A stretch of 64,000 nt of DNA, from positions 1,736,001 to 1,800,000 of the forward strand of contig NZ_AP038785.1 of assembly GCF_047160095.1 (NCBI RefSeq), read 5' to 3'. Positions 9,135 to 18,521 of the stretch are shown here, one piece after another. Position 1 is the stretch's first letter; each line of letters begins with the position of its first letter. The translations under genes and the position numbers were made by a program. The notes below the pieces were generated by a model that worked only from the letters and a program-made list of their open reading frames with translations, did not search any database and was not told the DNA's origin. This DNA is from Rodentibacter abscessus. GTDB lineage: Bacteria; Pseudomonadota; Gammaproteobacteria; Enterobacterales; Pasteurellaceae.

Positions 9135-10457
9135 ATGTCTGCAATGTTTTTATTACAATTTGCCATCGTGCTATTGTGTATTCTTGTCGGTGCACGGGTT
9201 GGTGGTATCGGTTTAGGCGTATTTGGCGGTTTAGGCCTTGCCATTCTTTCATTCGGCTTTGGATTAAAGCCCGCCGGTTTACCGATCGATGTAATGTTTA
9301 TGATTATGTCAGTCGTTGCCGCAGCATCGGCAATGCAAGCTGCAGGCGGCTTGGATTATATGATTAAAATCGCAACCAAAATTTTACGCCGTAATCCGAA
9401 GCACATCACGTTTATCGCACCGGCGGTCACTTGGTTATTTACATTCTTAGCCGGTACCGGTCACGTAGCCTATTCGGTATTGCCGGTTATTGCCGAAGTA
9501 AGTCGTCAAAATGGCATCCGTCCGGAACGCCCGCTTTCAATGGCGGTTATCGCCTCTCAATTTGCAATTGTTGCAAGCCCGATCGCTGCTGCTGTGGTTG
9601 CAGTAGTTGCCTACCTTGAACCTCAAGGGATTCATCTTGGTGATGTATTAATCGTTACTATCCCGGCAACCCTTTTAGGCATCTTTCTAGCCTGTATCTT
9701 TGTGAACAAAATGGGAAAAGAACTTAAAGACGATCCGGAATATCAACGTCGTCTAAAAGATCCGAATTACGCCGATGCACTTAGTTCTTCTACAAACGTA
9801 AAAGAACTGGAAGTCAGTAACACGGCAAAAATTTCCGTAGCATTGTTTTTATTCGGAGCACTACTCGTCGTGTTAATGGGTGCAATACCGAGTCTACGCC
9901 CTATGTTTGACGGAAAACCAATGGGAATGGCACATACGATTGAAATCATTATGCTCTCCATCGGCGCATTAATCATTCTAACCTGCAAACCGGATAGCAC
10001 GGAAATAACCAAAGGTTCCGTCTTTCACGCCGGTATGCGTGCCGTTGTTGCCATTTTAGGTATCGCTTGGCTAGGGGATACATTAATGCAAGCACATATG
10101 GCAGAAGTAAAAGAAATGGTGAAAAACTTAGTAGAGACCGCTCCTTGGACATTTGCGCTTGCGTTATTCGTCCTTTCCGTACTGGTGAATAGCCAAGGTG
10201 CAACCGTTGCAACGTTGTTCCCATTAGGGATTGCATTAGGCATTCCGGCACCGGTCTTAATCGGGGTGTTTGTTGCGGTGAACGGTTACTTCTTCGTGCC
10301 TAACTACGGTCCGATCATTGCTTCCATTGATTTTGATACCACCGGTACAACAAAAATCGGTAAATACATATTCAACCACAGTTTTATGTTACCGGGCTTA
10401 TTAAGTATGGTATTTAGTGTGGTTATCGGCTTACTATTAGCCAATGTACTTCTCTAA
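9135..10457 (+). CDS. Anaerobic C4-dicarboxylate transporter, DcuA/DcuB family
   Basis: A 440-residue inner-membrane protein with 10-12 hydrophobic helices and the Dcu signatures GGLDYMIKIA, LLRRNPKHITF-like and FAGTGHVAYSVLPVIAEV-like segments. It exchanges aspartate or fumarate for succinate. Some stretches look like DcuA (SAMQAAGGLDY) and others like DcuB (GTGHVAY), so I leave the symbol open; the orthologue next to ansB in H. influenzae is usually called DcuB. GGGGG before the ATG gives the ribosome site. Confidence 0.9.
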   Translation: MSAMFLLQFAIVLLCILVGARVGGIGLGVFGGLGLAILSFGFGLKPAGLPIDVMFMIMSVVAAASAMQAAGGLDYMIKIATKILRRNPKHITFIAPAVTWLFTFLAGTGHVAYSVLPVIAEVSRQNGIRPERPLSMAVIASQFAIVASPIAAAVVAVVAYLEPQGIHLGDVLIVTIPATLLGIFLACIFVNKMGKELKDDPEYQRRLKDPNYADALSSSTNVKELEVSNTAKISVALFLFGALLVVLMGAIPSLRPMFDGKPMGMAHTIEIIMLSIGALIILTCKPDSTEITKGSVFHAGMRAVVAILGIAWLGDTLMQAHMAEVKEMVKNLVETAPWTFALALFVLSVLVNSQGATVATLFPLGIALGIPAPVLIGVFVAVNGYFFVPNYGPIIASIDFDTTGTTKIGKYIFNHSFMLPGLLSMVFSVVIGLLLANVLL

Positions 10458-10472
10458 TAAAACCGGATAGTA

Positions 10473-10503
10473 AAAAAGCGGTGCATTATGCACCGTTTTT
10501 ATT
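10473..10503 (+). terminator. Terminator after the dcu gene
   Basis: Hairpin with arms CGGTGCA and TGCACCG around a TTA loop, followed by TTTTT. Confidence 0.85.
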
Positions 10504-10568
10504 TATCCTGAACCTATTATTAAAATTTGTCTCTAAAAACATCATTTCTTTCAAAATAAGGAACATCA

Positions 10569-11204
10569 ATGAAGTTATTCAAAATCCTTTTTGCGACACT
10601 TATGATCTATATTCCGACCGCCTGGTCGGCCGCTGATTACAATGTTAAATACAGCTCAAATTATTTAATGCCGGCCTATGTTCACTTCAAAGCAGACGGA
10701 TCGCAATATTCCGTTAATGCAAAAATCAACATTCCGCTTTACAATATCGTGTTCTTTTCCCGTGGAACACAAACTCCGACCCAATTCAAAATGGTAAATT
10801 ATCAAGACACCCGAAATGGTAAGCCTTACGCTATCTCAAAAATTTCTCCAAGTACCATTGAATACGGCAAAGTGAAAAATGGATTGAAAACGGAGCCTTT
10901 AACACTCCCAACTTTTGACTTATTTACGATGGCATTTCAACTGAGCTATTACGATAAACTACCAAACAGCTTCCAAATCACCAATGGTAAAAAATTATAC
11001 CCAATGGAAAACGTGAAAGTGAAGAAAAGTGAAAAACAAATTGATGAAAATAAACAAAAAGTTACTGAAATCACTTATACCTTCAAAACGGGCAATAAGG
11101 ATATTATGGTGAAAAAATTCGCCGGTGAACAATTCCCCCGCTATATCAAATATTCCCGAGACGGCGATGATTACGAATTGAAATTTAGTGGGTTTGTGAA
11201 ATAA
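10569..11204 (+). CDS. Exported protein of unknown function (DUF3108-like)
   Basis: A 211-residue protein with a signal peptide (about residues 1-20, cut near AWSA). The rest alternates hydrophobic and polar residues in short strands, suggesting a beta-rich periplasmic fold. It looks like the DUF3108 group, but I cannot confirm this without a profile search. No catalytic motif is apparent. ATAAGGA precedes the ATG. It is separated from the dcu gene by a terminator and converges on ilvA with a shared terminator between them. Confidence 0.65.
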   Translation: MKLFKILFATLMIYIPTAWSAADYNVKYSSNYLMPAYVHFKADGSQYSVNAKINIPLYNIVFFSRGTQTPTQFKMVNYQDTRNGKPYAISKISPSTIEYGKVKNGLKTEPLTLPTFDLFTMAFQLSYYDKLPNSFQITNGKKLYPMENVKVKKSEKQIDENKQKVTEITYTFKTGNKDIMVKKFAGEQFPRYIKYSRDGDDYELKFSGFVK

Positions 11205-11218
11205 AAGAGAGCAAAACG

Positions 11219-11252
11219 ACCGCACTTTCCCCCATAAAGTGCGGTTATTTTT
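11219..11252. terminator. Bidirectional terminator made of an inverted USS pair
   Basis: ACCGCACTTT and AAAGTGCGGT form a perfect stem between two convergent genes, followed by TTATTTTT on the plus strand. Paired uptake words used as terminators are known in Haemophilus. Confidence 0.85.
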
Positions 11253-11262
11253 AGGATTGTTT

Positions 11263-12804
11263 TTAACGTAAAAAATAGCGATAAGATTTGCTTTCCGTAA
11301 CGTCTTCATACACATAATTTAACTGTGCTAAAACCCGTTCAAATTCTAGCTGTTCGGATTCATCAAGATGAAAGCCGGCGAGAATGTTGCCATAGTCCGC
11401 GCCATGGGCGCGATAATGGAATAATGAGATGTTCCAACGGTTTTGCAAGGTTTCTAGGAATTTCAATAATGCGCCTTTTTGTTCCGGAAATTCAAAGGTG
11501 TAAAGACGTTCACTATGGCTTGCAACACGACCGCCCATTAGATAGCGAACATGGGTTTTCGCAATATCATCATCAGACATATCTTCCACATCAAAACCGT
11601 TTCGTGTGAGATCAGCGATAATATCCGCTTTTTCTTGTTCGTCTGTGGTACGCACCCCCACAAAAACGCAGGCGCGTTTATCATCGGCATAGCGATAGCT
11701 AAATTCCGTTACGGCACGGCTGCCTAATACTTGAACAAATTTTAAGAAACTGCCCGGCTGTTCCGGCATTGTTACCGCAAGCAAAGCTTCTCGATTTTCA
11801 CCGATTTCGCAACGCTCGGAAACGTAACGCAAAGTATGAAAATTCAAATTTGCACCGGATAAAATCGCTGCCATATTTTTGCCTTGAATATTGTGCTGTT
11901 TCACGTATTTTTTTAACCCCGCTAACCCGAGTGCACCGGAAGGTTCTGAGACGGCACGTACGTTTTCAAACAAGTCTTTCATTGCTGCGCAAACTTCATC
12001 GCTTTCCACCAACACCATATCATCAAGATATTGCTGACATAAACGGAAAGTTTCATCACCAATGCGTTTCACCGCCACACCATCGGCAAATAATCCTACG
12101 TGGGCAAGATCGACCGGTTCGCCTTTATCCAATGCTGCGTTTAAACACGCCGAATCTTTGGATTCCACACCGATCACTTTAATTTCAGGCATAAATTGTT
12201 TTAGGACTAACGCTACGCCGGCAGCTAAACCACCACCGCCGACTTGTACGAAAACATAATCCAAATCCGCCACTTGCTGTAACATTTCCATAGCAAGCGT
12301 TCCCTGACCCGCAATCACAAGAGGGTGATCAAAGGGCGGAATAAATGTCATTTGTTTTTCTTTGGAAAGTTCAAGGGCTTTTGCTTTGGCTTCGTCAAAA
12401 TTTGCCCCGTGTAGCAGTACTTCGCCACCAAAACCACGCACTGCGTCCACTTTAATGCTCGGCGTATTTTGCGGCATCACAATCAAGGCTTTCAAACCAA
12501 GTTGTTTTGCAGATAATGCCACACCTTGGGCGTGATTGCCGGCAGAGGCGGCAATCACGCCCGCCGCTTTTTGTTCCGGTGAAAGACTAGAAATCATTGC
12601 GTATGCGCCACGCAATTTAAAACTGTTTACCGGCTGGCGATCTTCGCGTTTTATCCAAATATTGTTACGTATGCGTTCTGATAATTTACCCATTTTTTGC
12701 AATGGTGTAACGGTTGCGGCTTCATAAACACGTGAGCCAAGTTTTACCACCGCATTAATATAATCGTTTTGAGTCGGTTGAAGATTGGTAAGTAGGTTTT
12801 TCAT
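11263..12804 (-). CDS. ilvA: Threonine ammonia-lyase, biosynthetic
   Basis: PLP enzyme that converts threonine to 2-oxobutanoate, the first step specific to isoleucine. At 513 residues it has the catalytic domain (about 1-330, Schiff-base lysine in SFKLRGAY, Lys63) and two C-terminal ACT-like regulatory domains (about 335-513). These mark the allosteric biosynthetic form rather than the short catabolic TdcB. Same strand as ilvD but 387 bases away, across a structured intergenic region. Confidence 0.95.
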   Translation of the reverse strand: MKNLLTNLQPTQNDYINAVVKLGSRVYEAATVTPLQKMGKLSERIRNNIWIKREDRQPVNSFKLRGAYAMISSLSPEQKAAGVIAASAGNHAQGVALSAKQLGLKALIVMPQNTPSIKVDAVRGFGGEVLLHGANFDEAKAKALELSKEKQMTFIPPFDHPLVIAGQGTLAMEMLQQVADLDYVFVQVGGGGLAAGVALVLKQFMPEIKVIGVESKDSACLNAALDKGEPVDLAHVGLFADGVAVKRIGDETFRLCQQYLDDMVLVESDEVCAAMKDLFENVRAVSEPSGALGLAGLKKYVKQHNIQGKNMAAILSGANLNFHTLRYVSERCEIGENREALLAVTMPEQPGSFLKFVQVLGSRAVTEFSYRYADDKRACVFVGVRTTDEQEKADIIADLTRNGFDVEDMSDDDIAKTHVRYLMGGRVASHSERLYTFEFPEQKGALLKFLETLQNRWNISLFHYRAHGADYGNILAGFHLDESEQLEFERVLAQLNYVYEDVTESKSYRYFLR

Positions 12805-13191
12805 AATATTGCTCGTAGGCAGAGATTGCCTGTCATTAATATAAAAAGATTATTGGTGGGCATTGCCCACTTACGAAAAGTGCGGTCAAAATTTCCGGTA
12901 TTATGTAACGGTCGCACAAAGAGAATAATGTTATATCCGATATTTTTGGGTAAGGTGCGTTGGGCTTTGCGTAACGCACCATTTCATCATTAAATCTTGT
13001 TAACTGTGCATTACAGCTTCGCTTAAGGCATCCTACAATGATTGTACAACTGCTACATAATATCGAAAGTCTCAGGTATAAAAAATAAGAGAAAAACAAC
13101 CGCACTTTGTAGGGGGTGAACGTTGTTGCACGCACGAAGAGGGAGATTTATATATCGTGCGTGGATTGTTATTAATCCACTCCCTATAATT
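12805..13191. repeat. Structured ilvD-ilvA spacer with intergenic repeats
   Basis: 387 bases without a convincing gene. In order: a small palindrome GTGGGCATTGCCCAC (12856-12870); a USS; a copy of a dispersed intergenic repeat (about 12954-13066) that opens with the hairpin GGTGCGTT/AACGCACC; an outward USS; and a strong stem CACGCACGA (13129-13137) with TCGTGCGTG (13155-13163). The loop of that stem carries AGGGAG, complementary to CTCCCT just downstream. Confidence 0.7.
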
Positions 13192-15030
13192 TTATTTTAA
13201 AAGCGTTTTATCACGCACCGCACCTTTATCCGCAGAAGTTGCAAAATGACCGAATACTTTCAGAGCAAATGACACTTCACGTTGGCGGTTTGCCGGTTGC
13301 CAGCCTTTTTTATCTTGTTCCGCTCGGCGGGTAGCAAGTTCTTCATCGCTGATTTGAAGGTTAATTGCACGGTTCGGAATGTCAATATTAATGATATCGC
13401 CATCACGTACTAAACCAATCGCACCACCTGAAGCCGCCTCCGGCGAAGCGTGTCCGATAGACAAGCCTGAGGTACCGCCGGAGAAACGTCCGTCCGTTAA
13501 TAAGGCACATTTTTTGCCTAATCCCATAGATTTTAAGTAGCTGGTCGGATACAACATTTCTTGCATTCCCGGCCCACCTTTTGGCCCTTCGTAACGAATG
13601 ATGACCACATTGCCCTCTTGTACTTTACCGCCTAAAATGCCGGCAACGGCATCTTCTTGGCTTTCAAATACGATTGCCGTACCGGTAAATTTCCAGATAG
13701 ATTCATCTACACCGGCGGTTTTTACAATACAACCGTCTTTCGCAATGTTACCGAATAGCACTGCCAAACCGCCTTCTTGTGAAATGGCGTTTTCTTTATT
13801 GCGAATACAACCGTTTACACGGTCATCATCCACGCTATCCCAACGGCAATCTTGTGAAAAGGCTTCCGTTGTGCGGATACCGGCCGGACCTGCACGGAAA
13901 AACTTATGCAAGTTTTCGTCTTGGTTACGGATAATATCGTATCGGTTTAATTGTTGTTCTAAGGTCATACCCAATACGGTATTGGTATTACGGTGAATTA
14001 AACCTGCGCGATCAAGTTCCCCTAATAGCCCCATAATGCCCCCGGCACGGTGAACATCTTCCATATGATATTTGTTGGTATTCGGTGCAATTTTACTTAA
14101 ACAAGGCACTTTGCGTGATAAGCGGTCAATATCTTCCATTTTGAAATCGACACCTGCTTCTTGCGCAGCCGCAAGTAAATGTAAGACGGTATTACTTGAA
14201 CCGCCCATAGCAATATCTAAACTCATCGCGTTTTCGAAGGCTTCAAACGTACCTATCGCACGTGGCAATACGCTTTCATCATCTTGTTCATAATAACGTT
14301 TGCAAAGTTCTACAATTTGACGACCGGCTTTTAGAAATAATTCTTTACGATCAGCATGAGTCGCCAGCATTGAACCGTTGCCCGGTAAACTCAAACCAAG
14401 CGCTTCCGTTAAACAGTTCATTGAATTTGCGGTAAACATTCCTGAGCAAGAACCGCAAGTCGGGCAGGCGCTACGTTCAATCGCATCAACCCGTTCATCA
14501 GATACATTCGGATTCGCACTTTCAATCATTGCATCAACTAAATCCAAACGAATCAGTTGATCGGAAAGTTTGGTTTTTCCCGCTTCCATCGGCCCACCGG
14601 AAACAAAGATAGTCGGAATATTTAAACGCATCGCCGCCATCAACATTCCCGGCGTAATTTTGTCACAGTTGGAAATACATACCATCGCATCGGCACAATG
14701 GGCGTTGACCATATATTCCACGCTGTCGGCGATTAAATCACGGCTTGGTAGGGAGTAAAGCATTCCGCCGTGCCCCATCGCAATACCATCATCCACCGCA
14801 ATGGTGTTGAATTCTTTTGCCACACCGCCTGCTTTTTCGATTTCTTTGGCAACAAGCTGCCCCATATCTTTTAAATGCACGTGCCCCGGCACAAATTGGG
14901 TGAATGAGTTCACCACCGCAATAATCGGTTTGCCGAAGTCCTGCTCTTTCATTCCCGTAGCACGCCATAATGCGCGTGCGCCTGCCATATTACGACCTTG
15001 TGTACTGGTCGCTGAACGTAGTTTTGGCAT
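13192..15030 (-). CDS. ilvD: Dihydroxy-acid dehydratase
   Basis: Fe-S enzyme that dehydrates the dihydroxy acids to 2-oxo acids, the third common step for branched-chain amino acids. The first cluster cysteine is in CISNCDKITPG and the second in CPTCGSCSGMFTANS. I place the start at the ATG giving MPKLRSATS, preceded by GGAGAG at 8 bases (612 residues). An in-frame TTG five codons earlier is less likely because it overlaps the ribosome site. It lies downstream of the lipoprotein gene in the ilv block. Confidence 0.96.
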   Translation of the reverse strand: MPKLRSATSTQGRNMAGARALWRATGMKEQDFGKPIIAVVNSFTQFVPGHVHLKDMGQLVAKEIEKAGGVAKEFNTIAVDDGIAMGHGGMLYSLPSRDLIADSVEYMVNAHCADAMVCISNCDKITPGMLMAAMRLNIPTIFVSGGPMEAGKTKLSDQLIRLDLVDAMIESANPNVSDERVDAIERSACPTCGSCSGMFTANSMNCLTEALGLSLPGNGSMLATHADRKELFLKAGRQIVELCKRYYEQDDESVLPRAIGTFEAFENAMSLDIAMGGSSNTVLHLLAAAQEAGVDFKMEDIDRLSRKVPCLSKIAPNTNKYHMEDVHRAGGIMGLLGELDRAGLIHRNTNTVLGMTLEQQLNRYDIIRNQDENLHKFFRAGPAGIRTTEAFSQDCRWDSVDDDRVNGCIRNKENAISQEGGLAVLFGNIAKDGCIVKTAGVDESIWKFTGTAIVFESQEDAVAGILGGKVQEGNVVIIRYEGPKGGPGMQEMLYPTSYLKSMGLGKKCALLTDGRFSGGTSGLSIGHASPEAASGGAIGLVRDGDIINIDIPNRAINLQISDEELATRRAEQDKKGWQPANRQREVSFALKVFGHFATSADKGAVRDKTLLK

Positions 15031-15072
15031 TGATAATCTCTCCAAGTAAATTTTTTAGATTAATTCATTTCG

Positions 15073-15708
15073 TTATTTAGATAGCATATCTACAGCTTGG
15101 AATGGTAGCGATATTATTGCAAAAGGAATCATAATAATACCAACTCCTCCCCAAACAACCCCCATTGCAAGCCCCTCTTTAGTTTCCTTGAAATCAAACT
15201 TTGTTGAAGTTTTATACTCAATAAAATTTGTTCTTAATGGCGTTGATAATTTTCCCTTAGACAAAATTTCATCTCTATTTTGGAGTTTCAAAATTTCACC
15301 GTTAGTTATTTCAAAATATAGATCAGGGTTTCCTTGTGTAGATTTATACACATCATACCTAGTGGATATTTCTTCTTTTTTTGATTCGGCTAACTTTTTA
15401 TTATCAAGTTCAATAGATATAGATGCTTCAATTTTATTATCTTCAATATTTCTTTCGATGCTACTTATACGAGCACTTTTAAAAGCTTTCATATATTGAG
15501 AATTCAAAAATTCTATAAAAAATTGAACATCTGAAGATTTAGAAGAAGAAAATTGGTAGCTATTTAAATCCCCTATTGCATAAACACTATTATTTGCAAT
15601 AAAAAATGCTCGAATAACTTCTGTTTGTTTTGATACCTCTTTTCTATCCGTTGTTGTGCAACCGAATAGAAGAAAACTTAACAACCAAAGCGATACTAAC
15701 TTTCTCAT
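15073..15708 (-). CDS. Lipoprotein of unknown function inside the ilv operon
   Basis: A 211-residue protein with a lipoprotein signal (LLSFLLFGC, lipidated Cys17, then Thr, which favours outer-membrane sorting). The middle is polar and charged, and a hydrophobic stretch near residues 178-203 (GVVWGGVGIIMIPFAI) could insert into a membrane. I do not recognise the family. Base composition is clearly more AT-rich than the flanking ilv genes and no USS is present. Its ATG overlaps the ilvM stop as ATGA, so it is probably translationally coupled to ilvM, and ilvD follows after 42 bases. Confidence 0.75.
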   Translation of the reverse strand: MRKLVSLWLLSFLLFGCTTTDRKEVSKQTEVIRAFFIANNSVYAIGDLNSYQFSSSKSSDVQFFIEFLNSQYMKAFKSARISSIERNIEDNKIEASISIELDNKKLAESKKEEISTRYDVYKSTQGNPDLYFEITNGEILKLQNRDEILSKGKLSTPLRTNFIEYKTSTKFDFKETKEGLAMGVVWGGVGIIMIPFAIISLPFQAVDMLSK

Positions 15709-15929
15709 TTATTTATTATCTCCACCATGTCCGGCAACTTCACCAACTGATTGACCAGCAAATCTAAAGTGCGGTCGGATTTTACGGTGATTTTTAACCG
15801 CACTTTTTGTTCGATGAGTGCCATTTCCATTGCTGTTACGGTAAAGCCTCGGTGGCGTACCACACGCAAGATGCGTTCTAACACTTCGGGGCGATGGTTG
15901 GCGGTGAGTTCAATTTGATATTCATTCAT
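15705..15929 (-). CDS. ilvM: Acetolactate synthase II small subunit
   Basis: Single ACT-domain regulatory subunit of 74 residues (MNEYQIELTANHRPEVLERI). It activates and stabilises the IlvG catalytic subunit. The ATG directly abuts the ilvG stop codon, and its own stop overlaps the start of the lipoprotein gene by four bases (ATGA). Length and position match ilvM of enteric bacteria. Confidence 0.92.
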   Translation of the reverse strand: MNEYQIELTANHRPEVLERILRVVRHRGFTVTAMEMALIEQKVRLKITVKSDRTLDLLVNQLVKLPDMVEIINK

Positions 15930-17585
15930 TTATATTTCCTCCACCATATCGGCATTGCATGCACCCGGCGGAACAAGCGGCCAAACACAATCATCCGGCG
16001 GAATACACACTTGTAATAAATACGCCGTGTCGCTTTCTAGCAATCTTGTAAGTGCGCCGTCCACTTCTTCCGCCCGTTCGATTCGCTCGGCAGGAATGCC
16101 AAACGCATTGGCGAGCATCACAAAATCAGGGTTGTCTTCTAAGATGGTTTCAGAACGGCGTTTGTTCCAGAATAAATCCTGCCACTGGCGCACCATCCCC
16201 AAACGCTGATTATCCAATAACAAGATCTTCACCGGTAAATTGCCGCGTTTAATTGAACCCAGTTCTTGCACGTTCATCATAAACGAGCCGTCCCCGCTGA
16301 CTAAAATCACTTCATCTTGCGGTCGGGCTTTTTTCGCCCCCACAGCTGCCGGCAAACCGAAGCCCATTGTGCCGAACCCTGCCGAGGTGATGTAATTTTC
16401 CGGTGCGAAATGTTGCATATGTTGTGCCGACCACATTTGGTGCTGCCCCACATCGGTACAGATCACGGCATTTTTCGGTTTGCGATTAGAAAGGGTATTG
16501 AGCAATGCCCAAGGATCTATCGGGCGATCACCTACGTTATCAACATAAGTGAAATCCAGTTTTGCCTTAAGATCACGAATGTGCGCACGCCAAGGTTCAA
16601 TATCAAGCGGCTGCTTGAGTGCATTTAACGCTTGAATTAAATCGCCTTGCAAAGCGATATCAGCCTGACGAAGTTTATTAATTTCCGCTACATCAATATC
16701 GCAATGAATCACTTTGGCATGAGGGGCGAAAGTATCGAGTTTGCCGGTGACACGATCATCAAAACGCGCACCGCATACAAGCAATAAATCACATTCTTGT
16801 ACGGCAAAATTTGCCGCTTTTGTGCCGTGCATACCGATCATTCCCATATACACATCATCGGTAGGATTAATCGCCCCCAGCCCTTTTAAAGTTGAAACAG
16901 ACGGCATTTGGGTTTGTAGTAAAAACTCACGTAATGCCGGCACGGCTTTTGCCATTCCTACGCCGCCGCCTACATAAAGCACCGGTTTTTTGGCGTTTTT
17001 TAGCAATTCATTGGCTTGTTCAAGCGTACTTTCGGAAAGTGCGGTCGGTTTTGTCGGTGTTTTTACGTAGGCTTGAATATGAGCCGGCACTTCGCCTGCT
17101 TGGATATTTCGTGGTACATCAATTAACACCGGACCCGGACGACCGCTTTGAGCGACTTCAAAGGCTTTAGCAAAAACATCGGCTAATTCATCCACACTTT
17201 GCACGATAAAACTGTGTTTGGTACAGGCTAAAGATAAGCCCAGCACATCCGCTTCTTGAAAAGCATCGGTACCGATTAAAGGCGCAGCAACCTGACCGGT
17301 AATGGCAATAATAGGAACGGAATCCATCATCGCATCGCCAAGACCTGTGATTAAGTTGGTCGCCCCCGGGCCAGAGGTGGCAATACATACGCCGACGTTG
17401 CCCGTAGAACGAGCATAGCCGATAGCCGCCATCGCCGCCCCTTGTTCGTTACGGCAAAGTAAATGATCTAAATTTGCATCATAGAGCGCATCATAGGTGG
17501 GCATAATCGCACCACCGGGATAGCCGAAAAGCGTTGTAACATGGTGTGCCTTTAGGCATTCCATAATGAGTTGTGCACCGGTCAT
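15930..17585 (-). CDS. ilvG: Acetolactate synthase II large subunit
   Basis: TPP-dependent enzyme that condenses two pyruvates, or pyruvate with 2-oxobutanoate, to acetohydroxy acids. It has 551 residues. The TPP motif GDGSFMMNVQELGS starts near residue 438, and the conserved glutamate lies in RNEQGAAMAAIGYARS near the N-terminus. The reading frame is intact, unlike the frameshifted ilvG of E. coli K-12. No leader peptide rich in Ile, Leu or Val is visible upstream, so classical attenuation is not supported. Confidence 0.95.
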   Translation of the reverse strand: MTGAQLIMECLKAHHVTTLFGYPGGAIMPTYDALYDANLDHLLCRNEQGAAMAAIGYARSTGNVGVCIATSGPGATNLITGLGDAMMDSVPIIAITGQVAAPLIGTDAFQEADVLGLSLACTKHSFIVQSVDELADVFAKAFEVAQSGRPGPVLIDVPRNIQAGEVPAHIQAYVKTPTKPTALSESTLEQANELLKNAKKPVLYVGGGVGMAKAVPALREFLLQTQMPSVSTLKGLGAINPTDDVYMGMIGMHGTKAANFAVQECDLLLVCGARFDDRVTGKLDTFAPHAKVIHCDIDVAEINKLRQADIALQGDLIQALNALKQPLDIEPWRAHIRDLKAKLDFTYVDNVGDRPIDPWALLNTLSNRKPKNAVICTDVGQHQMWSAQHMQHFAPENYITSAGFGTMGFGLPAAVGAKKARPQDEVILVSGDGSFMMNVQELGSIKRGNLPVKILLLDNQRLGMVRQWQDLFWNKRRSETILEDNPDFVMLANAFGIPAERIERAEEVDGALTRLLESDTAYLLQVCIPPDDCVWPLVPPGACNADMVEEI

Positions 17586-17681
17586 GTTTGCTAATCCTAA
17601 TTTGTTTAATTTTTATTAAGTAGGACTTTGCATTGTAACGAAATTTTCTTGTATTGGTAGGGGGAAAAAGGGAAAAAAACG

Positions 17682-17715
17682 AAAAAAGCACGACAAATTA
17701 TCTTGTCGTACTTTT
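17682..17715 (-). terminator. Terminator between the yebE-like gene and ilvG
   Basis: On the minus strand AAGTACGACAA pairs with TTGTCGTGCTT and is followed by TTTTTTC. It ends the yebE-like transcript. It also lies about 100 bases before ilvG, so it could double as an attenuator, but no leader peptide supports that. Confidence 0.8.
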
Positions 17716-17732
17716 ATAAGTGAAAAGTGCGG

Positions 17733-18368
17733 TTAAAAACCCGCTTGTTTTTCTAATTGTTCAACAAGCGTTTCATCTAAACCTAAGGCTTCGGCAAGGT
17801 TAGCGAGGAAAATGATCTCTTTACGTGATAAGTCTTTACTCACTAACCGTGCGGCAAGATAAACGTTTGCCGCCAGCGCCGTATCATCACCCACTTGGCG
17901 TGCGATTTCACTAATGCTAATCGGATTTGTCATTTCCATTTCAATCCATTGCGCAAGCTCTGCATTATCACCGATTTCATTGGCAATCGTTTGTTTTTCC
18001 TCTTCGGTAATTTCACCGTCTGCCGCCGCAGCTGCGATCATTGTTCGCAAAATTAACGCACTGTTATCTTGTTGAGCGGATGAACTTAGCACATCAAATT
18101 CGCTTTCTGACATAACCGGTTGTGTCTGTTGGCTTTTCTGATAATTTTGGTACGCCTGATACGCCAAATTACCAAGCACGGCTAATGAACCGAGTTTTGC
18201 CAAACTTGCGCCTCCTGAACGCCCTAAAATCATCGAAAGAATACCGGCAACCGCTGCGCCACCTCCCACTTTAGTCACCTTATCCAAGGTCGGATTACCG
18301 GTTTGTAAATTACTTGCGGAATTTTTCGCAATGTTAACGACTTGATTTAGAATTTGATTAAAATCCAT
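17733..18368 (-). CDS. YebE-like DUF533 inner-membrane protein
   Basis: A 211-residue protein with the DUF533 layout: a Gly/Ala-rich hydrophobic segment (about 40-75, VGGGAAVAGILSMILGRSGG) and a C-terminal TerB-like helical domain with an acidic DGEITEEEKQTI motif. I start at the ATG preceded by AAGGAAC; an upstream in-frame ATG would give 239 residues but lacks this site. The function is unknown; E. coli YebE is linked to envelope stress. The gene is divergent from the symporter gene. Confidence 0.8.
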   Translation of the reverse strand: MDFNQILNQVVNIAKNSASNLQTGNPTLDKVTKVGGGAAVAGILSMILGRSGGASLAKLGSLAVLGNLAYQAYQNYQKSQQTQPVMSESEFDVLSSSAQQDNSALILRTMIAAAAADGEITEEEKQTIANEIGDNAELAQWIEMEMTNPISISEIARQVGDDTALAANVYLAARLVSKDLSRKEIIFLANLAEALGLDETLVEQLEKQAGF

Positions 18369-18521
18369 AAAATGTTCCTTGTTGTTAAAAAATCTTCTTA
18401 TAGACTGATCTTTTTTTAAAAAATTCCCTAAATTTAACCGCACTTTTATCAATTTTATTGACTAGATAGAAGATTTCATTATATTTGAGCTCTTTTTCAT
18501 TTTTTATATAGGAACAATTTT

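Noticed and set aside
11769..12182. Long plus-strand frame opposite ilvA
   Set aside because: Shadow of the ilvA codon pattern; no start signal and no known fold.
12836..13135. Reading frame of 99 codons in the ilvD-ilvA spacer
   Set aside because: It runs through hairpins, uptake words and repeat elements and has no protein-like pattern.
17586..17732. Classical ilvG attenuator with a leader peptide
   Set aside because: The hairpin is there, but the only short frame reads MQSPT and contains no run of branched-chain codons.
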